In this document: piece by piece, positions 1 through 8,300 of the stretch | Layout: every line of letters starts with the position of its first letter | How positions within the stretch are numbered: position 1 is the first letter of the stretch | Assembly (NCBI GenBank): GCA_030053925.1 | Contig: JASGCX010000018.1 | Coordinates: 1 to 49,428, forward strand | Direction of reading: 5' to 3' | DNA: 49,428 bases | From: Flavobacterium sp. | GTDB taxonomy: Bacteria; Bacteroidota; Bacteroidia; Chitinophagales; Chitinophagaceae | The notes under the pieces: generated by a model | Told to the model about the DNA's origin: nothing | The model's input: only the letters and a program-made list of their open reading frames with translations | Databases searched by the model: none | Translations under genes and position numbers: made by a program

Positions 1-1707
1 TTTGATACCAACTAAGCCGTTGCCAGCTAGCAGCATGTTTACGTTGTGATTTGCTTTCAAACTTTAGATTGTCGTTCTTTGATACCAACATAGAAAAACA
101 GTAGTAGCGCATGTTTATTGTTGTGATTTGCTTTCAAACTTTAGATTGTCGTTCTTTGATACCAACTTAAACTAAATAATATGGACATCTCTAACGGTTG
201 TGATTTGCTTTCAAACTTTAGATTGTCGTTCTTTGATACCAACGTTTATTGAATTAATCTGCTGCGAGTGCAGGTTGTGATTTGCTTTCAAACTTTAGAT
301 TGTCGTTCTTTGATACCAACATTACAAAGTTTTTACCTCCTATGCCATTGGTTGTGATTTGCTTTCAAACTTTAGATTGTCGTTCTTTGATACCAACCAC
401 CTGACCTTCATTGTTTGGATTATTTCGGTTGTGATTTGCTTTCAAACTTTAGATTGTCGTTCTTTGATACCAACAATGCTAAACGGTTACTAGCAGCTAA
501 TGTGGTTGTGATTTGCTTTCAAACTTTAGATTGTCGTTCTTTGATACCAACACAAGGCCGCAGTTCCTGTAGCAGTAGGTAGTTGTGATTTGCTTTCAAA
601 CTTTAGATTGTCGTTCTTTGATACCAACATGCGAATTTATTGGATACAAGGTTTATAAGTTGTGATTTGCTTTCAAACTTTAGATTGTCGTTCTTTGATA
701 CCAACAGATATGATTTATTTGAAGTTGCTTGTTATGTTGTGATTTGCTTTCAAACTTTAGATTGTCGTTCTTTGATACCAACGAACGGTTAATTTACCGT
801 TAGTACCATGAAGTTGTGATTTGCTTTCAAACTTTAGATTGTCGTTCTTTGATACCAACCCTCTTGACACTGTTATAAATGGCAATACAGTTGTGATTTG
901 CTTTCAAACTTTAGATTGTCGTTCTTTGATACCAACTAGGTGCAGTAGGTGCAGCCATTGCGGCGTGTTGTGATTTGCTTTCAAACTTTAGATTGTCGTT
1001 CTTTGATACCAACCCGAATATACCCTCAACGCTGAAACCAGTGGTTGTGATTTGCTTTCAAACTTTAGATTGTCGTTCTTTGATACCAACTAGCCTTGCC
1101 GTTTATAATACTACCATGCTTGTTGTGATTTGCTTTCAAACTTTAGATTGTCGTTCTTTGATACCAACAATTTCTGTTGTTTGTTGGTTCTCGTTTCAGT
1201 TGTGATTTGCTTTCAAACTTTAGATTGTCGTTCTTTGATACCAACTTTATCGGCTTTAGATGGACCAAACTTCCAGTTGTGATTTGCTTTCAAACTTTAG
1301 ATTGTCGTTCTTTGATACCAACTCTATTAACACTTGCCTTTCTAGTTCGTAGGTTGTGATTTGCTTTCAAACTTTAGATTGTCGTTCTTTGATACCAACG
1401 CGGTGCGTTAACGGCACAAGCTGGTAATAGTTGTGATTTGCTTTCAAACTTTAGATTGTCGTTCTTTGATACCAACTGCTACGACTTTTCTTTTTTTATC
1501 CCACCAGTTGTGATTTGCTTTCAAACTTTAGATTGTCGTTCTTTGATACCAACACACTTACTACAAGTTGTAAACCCTCGTCTGTTGTGATTTGCTTTCA
1601 AACTTTAGATTGTCGTTCTTTGATACCAACAATGCACCTGTAATAGTGGTATCTGTTGCTGTTGTGATTTGCTTTCAAACTTTAGATTGTCGTTCTTTGA
1701 TACCAAC
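1..1707 (+). CRISPR. Type II-C CRISPR array, 22 full repeats plus one partial
   Basis: A 47-bp direct repeat (begins GTTGTGATTTGC, ends TTTGATACCAAC) recurs every 77 bp at 43, 120, 197 and so on up to 1661. It separates 30-bp spacers; the spacer at 1091-1121 is 31 bp. Positions 1-12 are the last 12 bases of one more repeat, so the array continues to the left. All full copies look identical, including the last, and I saw no duplicated spacer. Repeat bases 2-18 are the exact complement of the anti-repeat at 9259-9275. The repeat 5' part must pair with tracrRNA, so crRNAs are read on the plus strand. The leader is therefore outside the window and the old end is at 1707. Spacer targets cannot be judged from sequence alone. 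Confidence 0.98.
43..89 (+). promoter_or_regulatory. Possible promoter inside each CRISPR repeat (first full copy shown)
   Basis: Repeat bases 8-11 and 36-39 are both TTTG, separated by 24 bases. The Bacteroidota promoter consensus is TTTG, 19-21 bases, then TAnnTTTG, which places the two TTTG words 23-25 bases apart. The spacing fits and would start transcripts near the repeat/spacer junction, as known for Neisseria type II-C arrays. The TA of the -7 box is missing (GTTCTTTG instead), so this is a weak match and an inference. Confidence 0.3.
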
Positions 1708-1772
1708 AGAATGCGCTAAAACACAGTGGTATCAATGCTTTCGTTGGTTTCTTAGAATTGAAAAATCTACTT

Positions 1773-1809
1773 AAAAGCCGTTCTGATGTATATTCAGAAC
1801 GGCTTTTTG
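1773..1809 (+). terminator. Rho-independent terminator of the CRISPR array
   Basis: AAAAGCCGTTCTGA at 1773-1786 pairs perfectly with 1794-1807 across a 7-base loop and is followed by a T run. It lies 65 bp beyond the last repeat and ends rightward transcription before the opposing cas2. Confidence 0.9.
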
Positions 1810-1884
1810 TCATTCTAACGAAGGAAGAATCTGTTGGGCATTGTACCGCTTTTTCGGTAGGTCCTTCGCTGCGTTCAGGATGAC
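1809..1884. repeat. Imperfect palindromic intergenic element
   Basis: The ends GTCATTCT-AACGAAGGAAG and the complement of GCGTTCAGGATGAC form a long imperfect inverted repeat between the array terminator and the cas2 stop. Elements with GTCATTCTGAACG-like ends are widespread intergenic repeats in Bacteroidota, as I recall. It may also help terminate cas2 on the minus strand. Confidence 0.55.
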
Positions 1885-1894
1885 AGCGAGGCGG

Positions 1895-2233
1895 TTAAAA
1901 TAATTCTAACTGCTGTGGTACATTCATGGGAGGTGTAGGCTTTTTACCTTGAAATATTTTCATCATGCCAAATTGCTTATCGGTAATGGTCATAATGCCT
2001 ACATGTCCTTTTTCGGGTAATAGTTTTTGTACACGTTTAATGTGTACGGTGGCATTTTCCATACTAGGGCAGTGCTTTACGTAAATAGAAAACTGAAACA
2101 TAGCAAAGCCATCCGCTAGAATTTTCTTTCTAAAATCACTTGCCGCTTTGCGGTCTTTTTTTGTGTCGGTTGGTAGGTCGAAGAATACGAGTACCCACAT
2201 AAGGCGATAGGCATTTAGGCGATTAGAGGACAC
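1895..2233 (-). CDS. cas2: CRISPR-associated endonuclease Cas2 (type II-C)
   Basis: Small 112-residue protein of the Cas2 family, which dimerises and bridges two Cas1 dimers in the spacer-integration complex. The first beta strand [18 protein letters not shown] carries the conserved aspartate after VFF, followed by the typical [20 protein letters not shown] segment and a G-x-V-x-I/M-x-x-x-D-x-Q-F strand. The start is GTG at 2231-2233. An in-frame TAA lies two codons upstream, so translation begins here or at the internal ATG of residue 12. Related Cas2 proteins keep the [10 protein letters not shown] stretch, which favours GTG. A heptamer array begins immediately upstream, and cas1 is 1.6 kb away instead of adjacent, so cas2 probably needs its own promoter or a long read-through transcript. 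Confidence 0.95.
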   Translation of the reverse strand: MSSNRLNAYRLMWVLVFFDLPTDTKKDRKAASDFRKKILADGFAMFQFSIYVKHCPSMENATVHIKRVQKLLPEKGHVGIMTITDKQFGMMKIFQGKKPTPPMNVPQQLELF

Positions 2234-2235
2234 GG

Positions 2236-2391
2236 TTTATAGTTTATAGTTTATAGTTTATAGTTTGTAGTTTGTAGTTTATAGTTTGTAGTTTGTAGTT
2301 TATAGTTTATAGTTTATAGTTTATAGTTTATAGTTTGGTGTTTATAGTTTGGTGTTTATAGTTTGTAGTTTATAGTTTGGTGTTTTTAGTT
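2236..2391. repeat. Heptanucleotide tandem repeat upstream of cas2
   Basis: About 22 units of 7 bp, mainly TTTATAG, TTTGTAG and TTTGGTG on the plus strand. It starts within three bases of the cas2 start codon, so it forms the whole immediate 5' region of cas2. Confidence 0.9.
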
Positions 2392-2579
2392 TTATTAAAG
2401 CATAGCAAGTAGAAAATGGTACTTAATAATGTAAAAGGTGTTTTAAGAATGTTGCAAAGCGAACAGAACGTACAAGGGTGCAACACAACTGAAACATCAT
2501 AGTAGTAATGCAACTGGTTAACAAAAACATTATCAATAGCGGATACTTATTCTAATTTTAGAAAATGGGGCTACATTTT
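2392..2579. other. Unique spacer between two heptamer arrays
   Basis: 188 bp without a credible gene. It is the only non-repetitive DNA between cas1 and cas2 and so the likeliest place for a cas2 promoter on the minus strand. I see no clear TAnnTTTG box. Confidence 0.4.
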
Positions 2580-3838
2580 TTAACCTTAAACTCCAAACTT
2601 CAAACCCCAAACTCCAAACTTCAAACCCCAAACTCCAAACCTTAAACTCCAAACCCCAAACTCCAAACTTCAAACCCCAAACTTCAAACCCCAAACTCCA
2701 AACTTCAAACCCCAAACTCCAAACCCCAAACCCCAAACCCCAAACTCCAAACCCCAAACTTCAAACTTCAAACCCCGAACTTCAAACTTCAAACCCCAAA
2801 CCTCAAACTTCAAACCCCAAACCCCAAACTCCAAACTCCAAACTTCAAACCCCAAACTCCAAACCCCAAACTCCAAACCCCAAACTCCAAACCCCAAACT
2901 TCAAACTTCAAACTTCAAACCCCAAACTTCAAACCCCAAACCCCAAACTTCAAACTTCAAACCCCAAACTCCAAACCCTAAACTTCAAACCCCAAACTTC
3001 AAACTCCAAACTCCAAACCCCAAACTCCAAACTGCAAACTTCAAACCCCAAACTCCAAACTTCAAACCCCAAACTTCAAACCCCAAACTTCAAACCCCAA
3101 ACTTCAAACCCCAAACCCCAAACTTCAAACCCCAAACCCCAAACTTCAAACCCCAAACTCCAAACTTCAAACCCCAAACTCCAAACCCCAAACCTTAAAC
3201 TCCAAACCCCAAACTCCAAACTTCAAACTCCAAACTTCAAACCCCAAACGCCAAACTTCAAACCCCAAACTCCAAACCTTAAACTCCAAACTTCAAACCC
3301 CAAACTCCAAACTTCAAACCCCAAACTCCAAACCTTAAACCCCAAACCCCAAACCCCAAACTTCAAACCCCAAACCCCAAACCCCAAACCCCAAACTTCA
3401 AACCCCAAACTCCAAACTTCAAACCCCAAACTCCAAACCCCAAACTCCAAACTCCAATCTTCAAACCCCAAACTTCAAACTCCAAACTTCAAACCCCAAA
3501 CTTCAAACTCCAAACTCCAAACCCCAAACTTCAAACCCCAAACTTCAAACTTCAAACTCCAAACTTCAAACCCCAAACCCCAAACTCCAAACCTTAAACT
3601 CCAAACTTCAAACCCCAAACTTCAAACCCCAAACCCCAAACTCCAAACTTCAAACCCCAAACTTCAAACTCCAAACTTCAAACCCCAAACTTCAAACCCC
3701 AAACTCCAAACCTTAAACTTCAAACCCCAAACCCCAAACTTCAAACCCCAAACTTCAAACTCCAAACTTCAAACCCCAAACCCCAAACTCCAAACCTTAA
3801 ACTCCAAACTCCAAACCCCAAACTCCAAACTTCAAACT
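2580..3838. repeat. 1.26-kb heptanucleotide array between cas1 and cas2
   Basis: Roughly 180 units of AAAC plus a variable triplet. The triplets are almost all CCC, TTC, TCC or CTT, with rare CTC, GCC, TGC and CCG. On the minus strand it reads as TTTGGGG, TTTGAAG and TTTGGAG words. Seven is not a multiple of three and the words contain no stop, so long frames are open on the minus strand and encode artificial-looking GFEVWSL repeats. I do not regard these as genes. The array ends four bases before the cas1 stop codon. Confidence 0.97.
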
Positions 3839-3841
3839 ATT

Positions 3842-4753
3842 TTAAGGTAGTTCTGGGTACAATATCTTTCGCTGCTCACCTGCAAAACATTTGGCTAGCG
3901 ATGCCGCTGTGCGCTGTGTAGCCACTAGTAAGGGGCTTTTGTTGCCGTCTAGCAATACATCGGTACTTAGTACTTGTAATAGCCTAGTTTTAAAATCTTG
4001 CGTTAGGGTTTCTACATGGCTAGTTTCATCAACAATCGTTCTTACCACTACATCTACAAAAGGCCTATAGGGTTCCATAATATCATCTGCAAGGCAGTAG
4101 GCATTGTAGCGGTTGCGGTGAAAAATACCAAATGTGGGCAACAAACCTGCGCCTACAATAGCCCTAGCCACGGCGGCCCTTATTATGGCGTACCCATAGT
4201 TTAGTAAATTATTGGGCGGTACACCATCACGCCGCCTAAAAAAAAGCCATGCCGGGGGAAACAAGTTTTGCCAGTAATAAGCCGCAGCAGTAGCTTCATT
4301 ATTATTAGTATCGCCACTAAGTACACCGCTTGCAAGCCCAAGTAACACTTTATCGTTATAGCCCCATTGCTTAAATACCGCCGCTTGATTGGTAATTTTT
4401 GCCTTTACCGTTTGCTGCCACAGTTGTTTTTTAAGTGGCTCGCTTGCATCTATTTGGTATCTAAAACGTTCGCTTTGCACGGTATTGCCCTCAAGTGGCA
4501 GTAACATGCCAGTAGGGTGGTGGGTATCGTTGCAGGTAATTACCGCCACATTGTTACGTACCAGTTGATCTAGTAAATAATGTGTAATGCTTATTTGTTG
4601 ATGTTCTAGCACCAAAATGCCTATGTCTTCTATAGGTACAGAACGGTCGGGCTTGCTTTCTTGCCCTTTTACATGGCTATAGCTTACAACTAGCTGACTA
4701 TTAGCACATTTTAAGTGGCAAGGGCTGCCCATGTGTATGGTGCGTTTTATCAT
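3842..4753 (-). CDS. cas1: CRISPR-associated endonuclease Cas1 (type II-C)
   Basis: 303-residue integrase subunit that inserts new spacers at the leader-proximal repeat together with Cas2. It has the N-terminal beta domain (PVEDIGILVLEHQQISIT-like segment at about 40-57) and the helical catalytic domain. Hallmarks are RAAVARAIVGAGLLPTFGIFHRNRYNAYCLADDIMEPYRPFVD at about 190-235, which contains the metal-binding histidine and the acidic LADDxMEPxRP motif. The upstream conserved glutamate may be in the NNEATAAAYYW segment. Length is typical for II-A/II-C Cas1. The ATG at 4751-4753 is preceded by a hairpin region rather than a well-spaced ribosome site. It is 127 bp from the HU-like gene upstream, and its 3' end runs directly into the heptamer array. 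Confidence 0.97.
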   Translation of the reverse strand: MIKRTIHMGSPCHLKCANSQLVVSYSHVKGQESKPDRSVPIEDIGILVLEHQQISITHYLLDQLVRNNVAVITCNDTHHPTGMLLPLEGNTVQSERFRYQIDASEPLKKQLWQQTVKAKITNQAAVFKQWGYNDKVLLGLASGVLSGDTNNNEATAAAYYWQNLFPPAWLFFRRRDGVPPNNLLNYGYAIIRAAVARAIVGAGLLPTFGIFHRNRYNAYCLADDIMEPYRPFVDVVVRTIVDETSHVETLTQDFKTRLLQVLSTDVLLDGNKSPLLVATQRTAASLAKCFAGEQRKILYPELP

Positions 4754-4767
4754 ATTATATTGCTATT

Positions 4768-4854
4768 AAAAAACCTCCTTTGGTTTGGTAAAAAAGCAAA
4801 GGAGGTTTTGGTGAAAACCAAAGGAGGTTTTTAGTAAAAGCAAAGGAGGTTTTT
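4768..4854 (-). promoter_or_regulatory. Hairpin with triplicated CAAAGGAGGTTTT words upstream of cas1
   Basis: The plus-strand word CAAAGGAGGTTTT occurs at 4797, 4819 and 4841, exactly 22 bp apart. A complementary arm AAAAACCTCCTTTGGTTT lies at 4769-4786 and pairs over 18 bp with 4815-4832. In cas1 mRNA this reads as three upstream CCTCCTTTG copies competing for one downstream AAAGGAGG followed by six Ts. It could be an intra-operon terminator or attenuator. GGAGG is about 20 nt from the ATG, too far for a normal ribosome site. Confidence 0.6.
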
Positions 4855-4880
4855 AAACATGGTTAAAAACATTTTTTTTA

Positions 4881-5261
4881 CTATGCTTTTTGATAGTTTA
4901 AAGTGGCTAACATTTTTTTCAGGTCGCTACCTGGTCTAAACAAAATTTTCGCTGCTTTTATTACAGCAGCCGTTACTTCGTCATCAGTGTTTTTACCTTC
5001 CGATGAGAGTGACAAAGCGAAAGAGCCAAAATCGCCAAACCTTAGGGTTTTGCCATTACTTAATTCTTCTTGCATTACCTGCACCAATAAATCTAGCACG
5101 GCCAAAACATCGCCGCTATTCACAGTACTCATTGCTGCAATGCGTTTGCTTATTTGCTTCAATGTAATTTCGCCCTCGCTAGCAATGGTTGCATACGATT
5201 TTTTAGGGTCATCTTTTTTTAACGGATTAATTTTTTTAATCACTTTGTACTTTACTGCCAT
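4881..5261 (-). CDS. HU-related (histone-like) DNA-binding protein inside the cas operon
   Basis: 126-residue protein of the Bacteroidota HU-related family (the TIGR01201 type, from memory). The N-terminus MAVKYKVIKKINPLKKDDPKK is diagnostic of that family. Residues about 25-75 form the helical dimerisation half (EITLKQISKRIAAMSTVNSG, then VLDLLVQVMQEEL). The beta-arm region follows with LRFGDFGSFALSLSSEG at about 75-92 and a shortened tail. Such proteins bend DNA nonspecifically. It lies 55 bp after cas9 and 127 bp before cas1 on the same strand, so cotranscription with cas9 is likely. By analogy with IHF in type I-E adaptation it could assist spacer integration, but that is inference; it may equally be a passenger, since such genes are multicopy in these genomes. 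Confidence 0.88.
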   Translation of the reverse strand: MAVKYKVIKKINPLKKDDPKKSYATIASEGEITLKQISKRIAAMSTVNSGDVLAVLDLLVQVMQEELSNGKTLRFGDFGSFALSLSSEGKNTDDEVTAAVIKAAKILFRPGSDLKKMLATLNYQKA

Positions 5262-5316
5262 AACATTTTTGTTTTAATGTTTAAAAATTGGATTGATTAT
5301 GAAAAGAGGTTGTGGT

Positions 5317-8300
5317 TTATTCTCCAACTTTGGTTATTTGTCCAAGATGGTTTAACCTAACTTTAATAGGATTTTTATTTGTAAAAGCACCAACACTTGT
5401 AAATCTGAAAAACCTTCCGCTGTCTCTCGCACCTTCTATATTTTTGAGTTCTGAATTTTTTGTTTCTAAATGATGTCGAAACCAATAGTCGCTGTCAGAA
5501 ATACTCCAAACCAAATAAAGAGATTTACTGAGTAAAGGCTTGTTGTTTTGAAACATTGCTTCATCAAACTCTTCTTTAGATAGCCCTAGAATGAACATCT
5601 CATTTTGTTGCAAGCTATATTGTAATTCTAAACCATCAGAAGGCAGTTTTTCAATAAATTGTTGAGGTAATTCTTTATCCAAAATAGAATTCCAAAGGCT
5701 TTTAGTGTCTTTAATAATGTATGGTATTTTATATTTTCTGCGTTCTACTGCATGCCAAAATGTACATAAGTGTTGCACTTGTTTGCCAGTAGCGTCTTTG
5801 TAAATAGCAATGTGATGATTATTGCCAGGAATAGCATAACCAATTTCTTTTCCTTGTTCATTTTTTTTAATGGCTTCAACTGCTGACAGCCCTGTAAAGC
5901 ATCTAACAGTAAGAATAGGTATTTGCTTTTCTTCATTAAACCAAACTACCGTTTTGAAGGCTTCTTTTTCTTTTCCTAGAAATTCCTTTAGCCTTTTTTC
6001 AATTACTTCTTTTACTTTATCGTCAACTATATATTTGATGTCTTCTTTTTTTAAGTCGCCAATCTTATATTTTATAACAAATTCATCTTTATAGCAATGG
6101 GCACTTACTAAAAGTTTGGTTTTATCACTATCAATATAAATGGGTGCTTTTTTTAAAGACTCTAAAGATTTTTTAACATCATTATCATATTCACTAAGTC
6201 TTGTTTTAACTAGTGTTTTAACAATAGGTTCTGCTATTAAGTCACTGTTTTCAAAAAGATATTTTATAGAGTATTTAATAAATAATCCAGTTTTGAAATC
6301 TTTAGCAACTGTTTTTATTTTCCCATAAACAAATTGTTCGTGTAATGCACCTCTTGGTATAATTATGTCTCTTTGAATAACTTCTTTTTTGCCATCAATC
6401 TTTATCTTTCGTACACCTGTTGTTGCTGCCTTTTTGCCTGCTTTGAAGGAAACTAGAATTTCTTCGGCTTTTTCGGCTACCTGCTTGGTATTAAATGGTA
6501 TTTTGGTTTTTAGATAGTCGTCTAACAATTTTACTTTTTCTTCATAATTTTTTTCGAACTCTCCATCTTCTATAACTATATTAGTGTTTGCATTTTTTTG
6601 AGTTTTGGCTGCTTCAACTTCTTTTTTCATTTCGTTTCTTACATCGCTTGCATTCAAGGTGTTAAGCCTTTGAATAAAGCCTTGTTGCGTGCAAGCAACC
6701 ACAAGCGCATCAATGGCATGATGTCTGTGGTCGTCTCTTTTTGTCCAAATTTCTTGTCTAATGGTTTCTTTTTGGTGCGTTCTCGCACCATGTTGACTTG
6801 TCCATGTTTTAATACCTGTCTGATTAGCTTCTTTAAACCTTTCAAATTGTAGTTGCTCAAGTATATTATCCCATCCCCAAACTTTTCTCAGTTTCGCAGT
6901 AACGTTACCTTCAGTACTTGTTACATTATTACATATTTGCTCTAAAATTTCCTTCGATTTTCGGGCTATGTATTGTGTTTCTCGTAGTTGCCTATCAATG
7001 AAGTTTTCCCACAACTTTTTATCAGCCTCTGTTTCTTTTTTCTTGCTTTTACGTTCGGTGTATTCTTTGTAAGACACTTTCAGCCTCTGCATTTTTCCAT
7101 ACGATAAAACACCACGTTTAAACCAGTTGTCCACTCTTTCTAAATATTCATTTAAGGCATCGTCGCCTTTACTAGCAATAAAATCGTAAGCAGTATTGTT
7201 AGTTTTATTAGCATTACATGCTCTATGAACCAATACTTTGTTCATTTGCGAATCATCAAACAATAAGGCTTGTGGTATAATATGGTCAACATCAAAATTG
7301 TCTCCACTTAAGGCTTCTGTTAAGTTGAAAGACTGACCACAATAAATACATTGATTGATTACTTGAGCTTCTTTTATTTTTTTACTGTCACGAACAGGAA
7401 AAATGAACTTATACTTTTGAATGTATCTTTTGGTAGATGGTAAACCCAGTGCCTCTAATCTTTTAGCAATCTCATCATTCAATTTTTTGTTGTATCCATT
7501 TTGTATATCTGCATCATTTCGTTCGTCTTTGCTTTGCTTCAATTCTCTAGCTAATTCTACTCGTATTTGGTCTGGTTTACCATAAGTCTCTATAATAGAG
7601 TTTACAACGTTTATCATTTGGTTGATAATCTTCTCTACAACTGGTTGACGTAACGTATTTTTAGGAAGTAATGCTAATTTTTCATCCGTGGTTTTTGCAG
7701 CCTGTTCATCTTTAGTAAGACTATTTGAATGGTTGTAACCTGCTAGACTGCAAGCTTGTGAATAATCGTAGCCTAGCGTTAAATACGGTATTATTTTACG
7801 CATCGCTTTATTGGATTTATTGCCAAATGCTTGTTTGTTAAAGTCTATTTTCGATAATTCATCTGCGATGCTTTCCTTTATATCAAACCGTTTCATTAAA
7901 GCTGCTTTACATTCTTGCAAATCTTTAATTGAATAGATGGTATGCCAAATTTGATACAATGGTTCTTGCTCTATTGCAGCATCAATTTGTGAACCTTCTA
8001 GTTCTTCTAAAACTTCGCCCGTTTTTTTATCTATCAATAGAGCCTGTTTTGTAGTATGAACAACACGTAAGTTGAAACCTAATAGGTCACTTTCACCAAG
8101 TATATTTTTAATTTGAGTGTAGGTAATATTGCCTGAAATACCGTTTTTTATTTGTTTATTGGCAAAAACATCTTGTTCTTTTAGTTGTAAGATTTTTAGT
8201 AAATCTCTATAACCAAGATTGGCATTTTGGTTTAGGTATTCTACAATTTTTTGTTTTTCCTCTAGAGTTGGTATTCTATCACTCCACTTGTATTTACTAC

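Noticed and set aside
1708..1772. A further degenerate CRISPR repeat after the last full one
   Set aside because: CTTTCGTTGGTTTC at about 1738 shares a few bases with the repeat, but no alignment over the 47 bp is convincing.
975..1774. Plus-strand frames of 60-76 residues containing LSNFRLSFFDTN repeats
   Set aside because: They are translations of the CRISPR repeat plus spacers.
2533..3471. Minus-strand frames of 74-82 residues encoding GFEVWSL-type repeats in the cas1-cas2 gap
   Set aside because: They arise because stop-free 7-bp words keep several frames open. There is no start context, no non-repetitive domain and no conserved family.
4903..5277. 124-residue plus-strand frame opposite the HU-like gene
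   Set aside because: It is the antisense shadow of a recognised HU-related protein.
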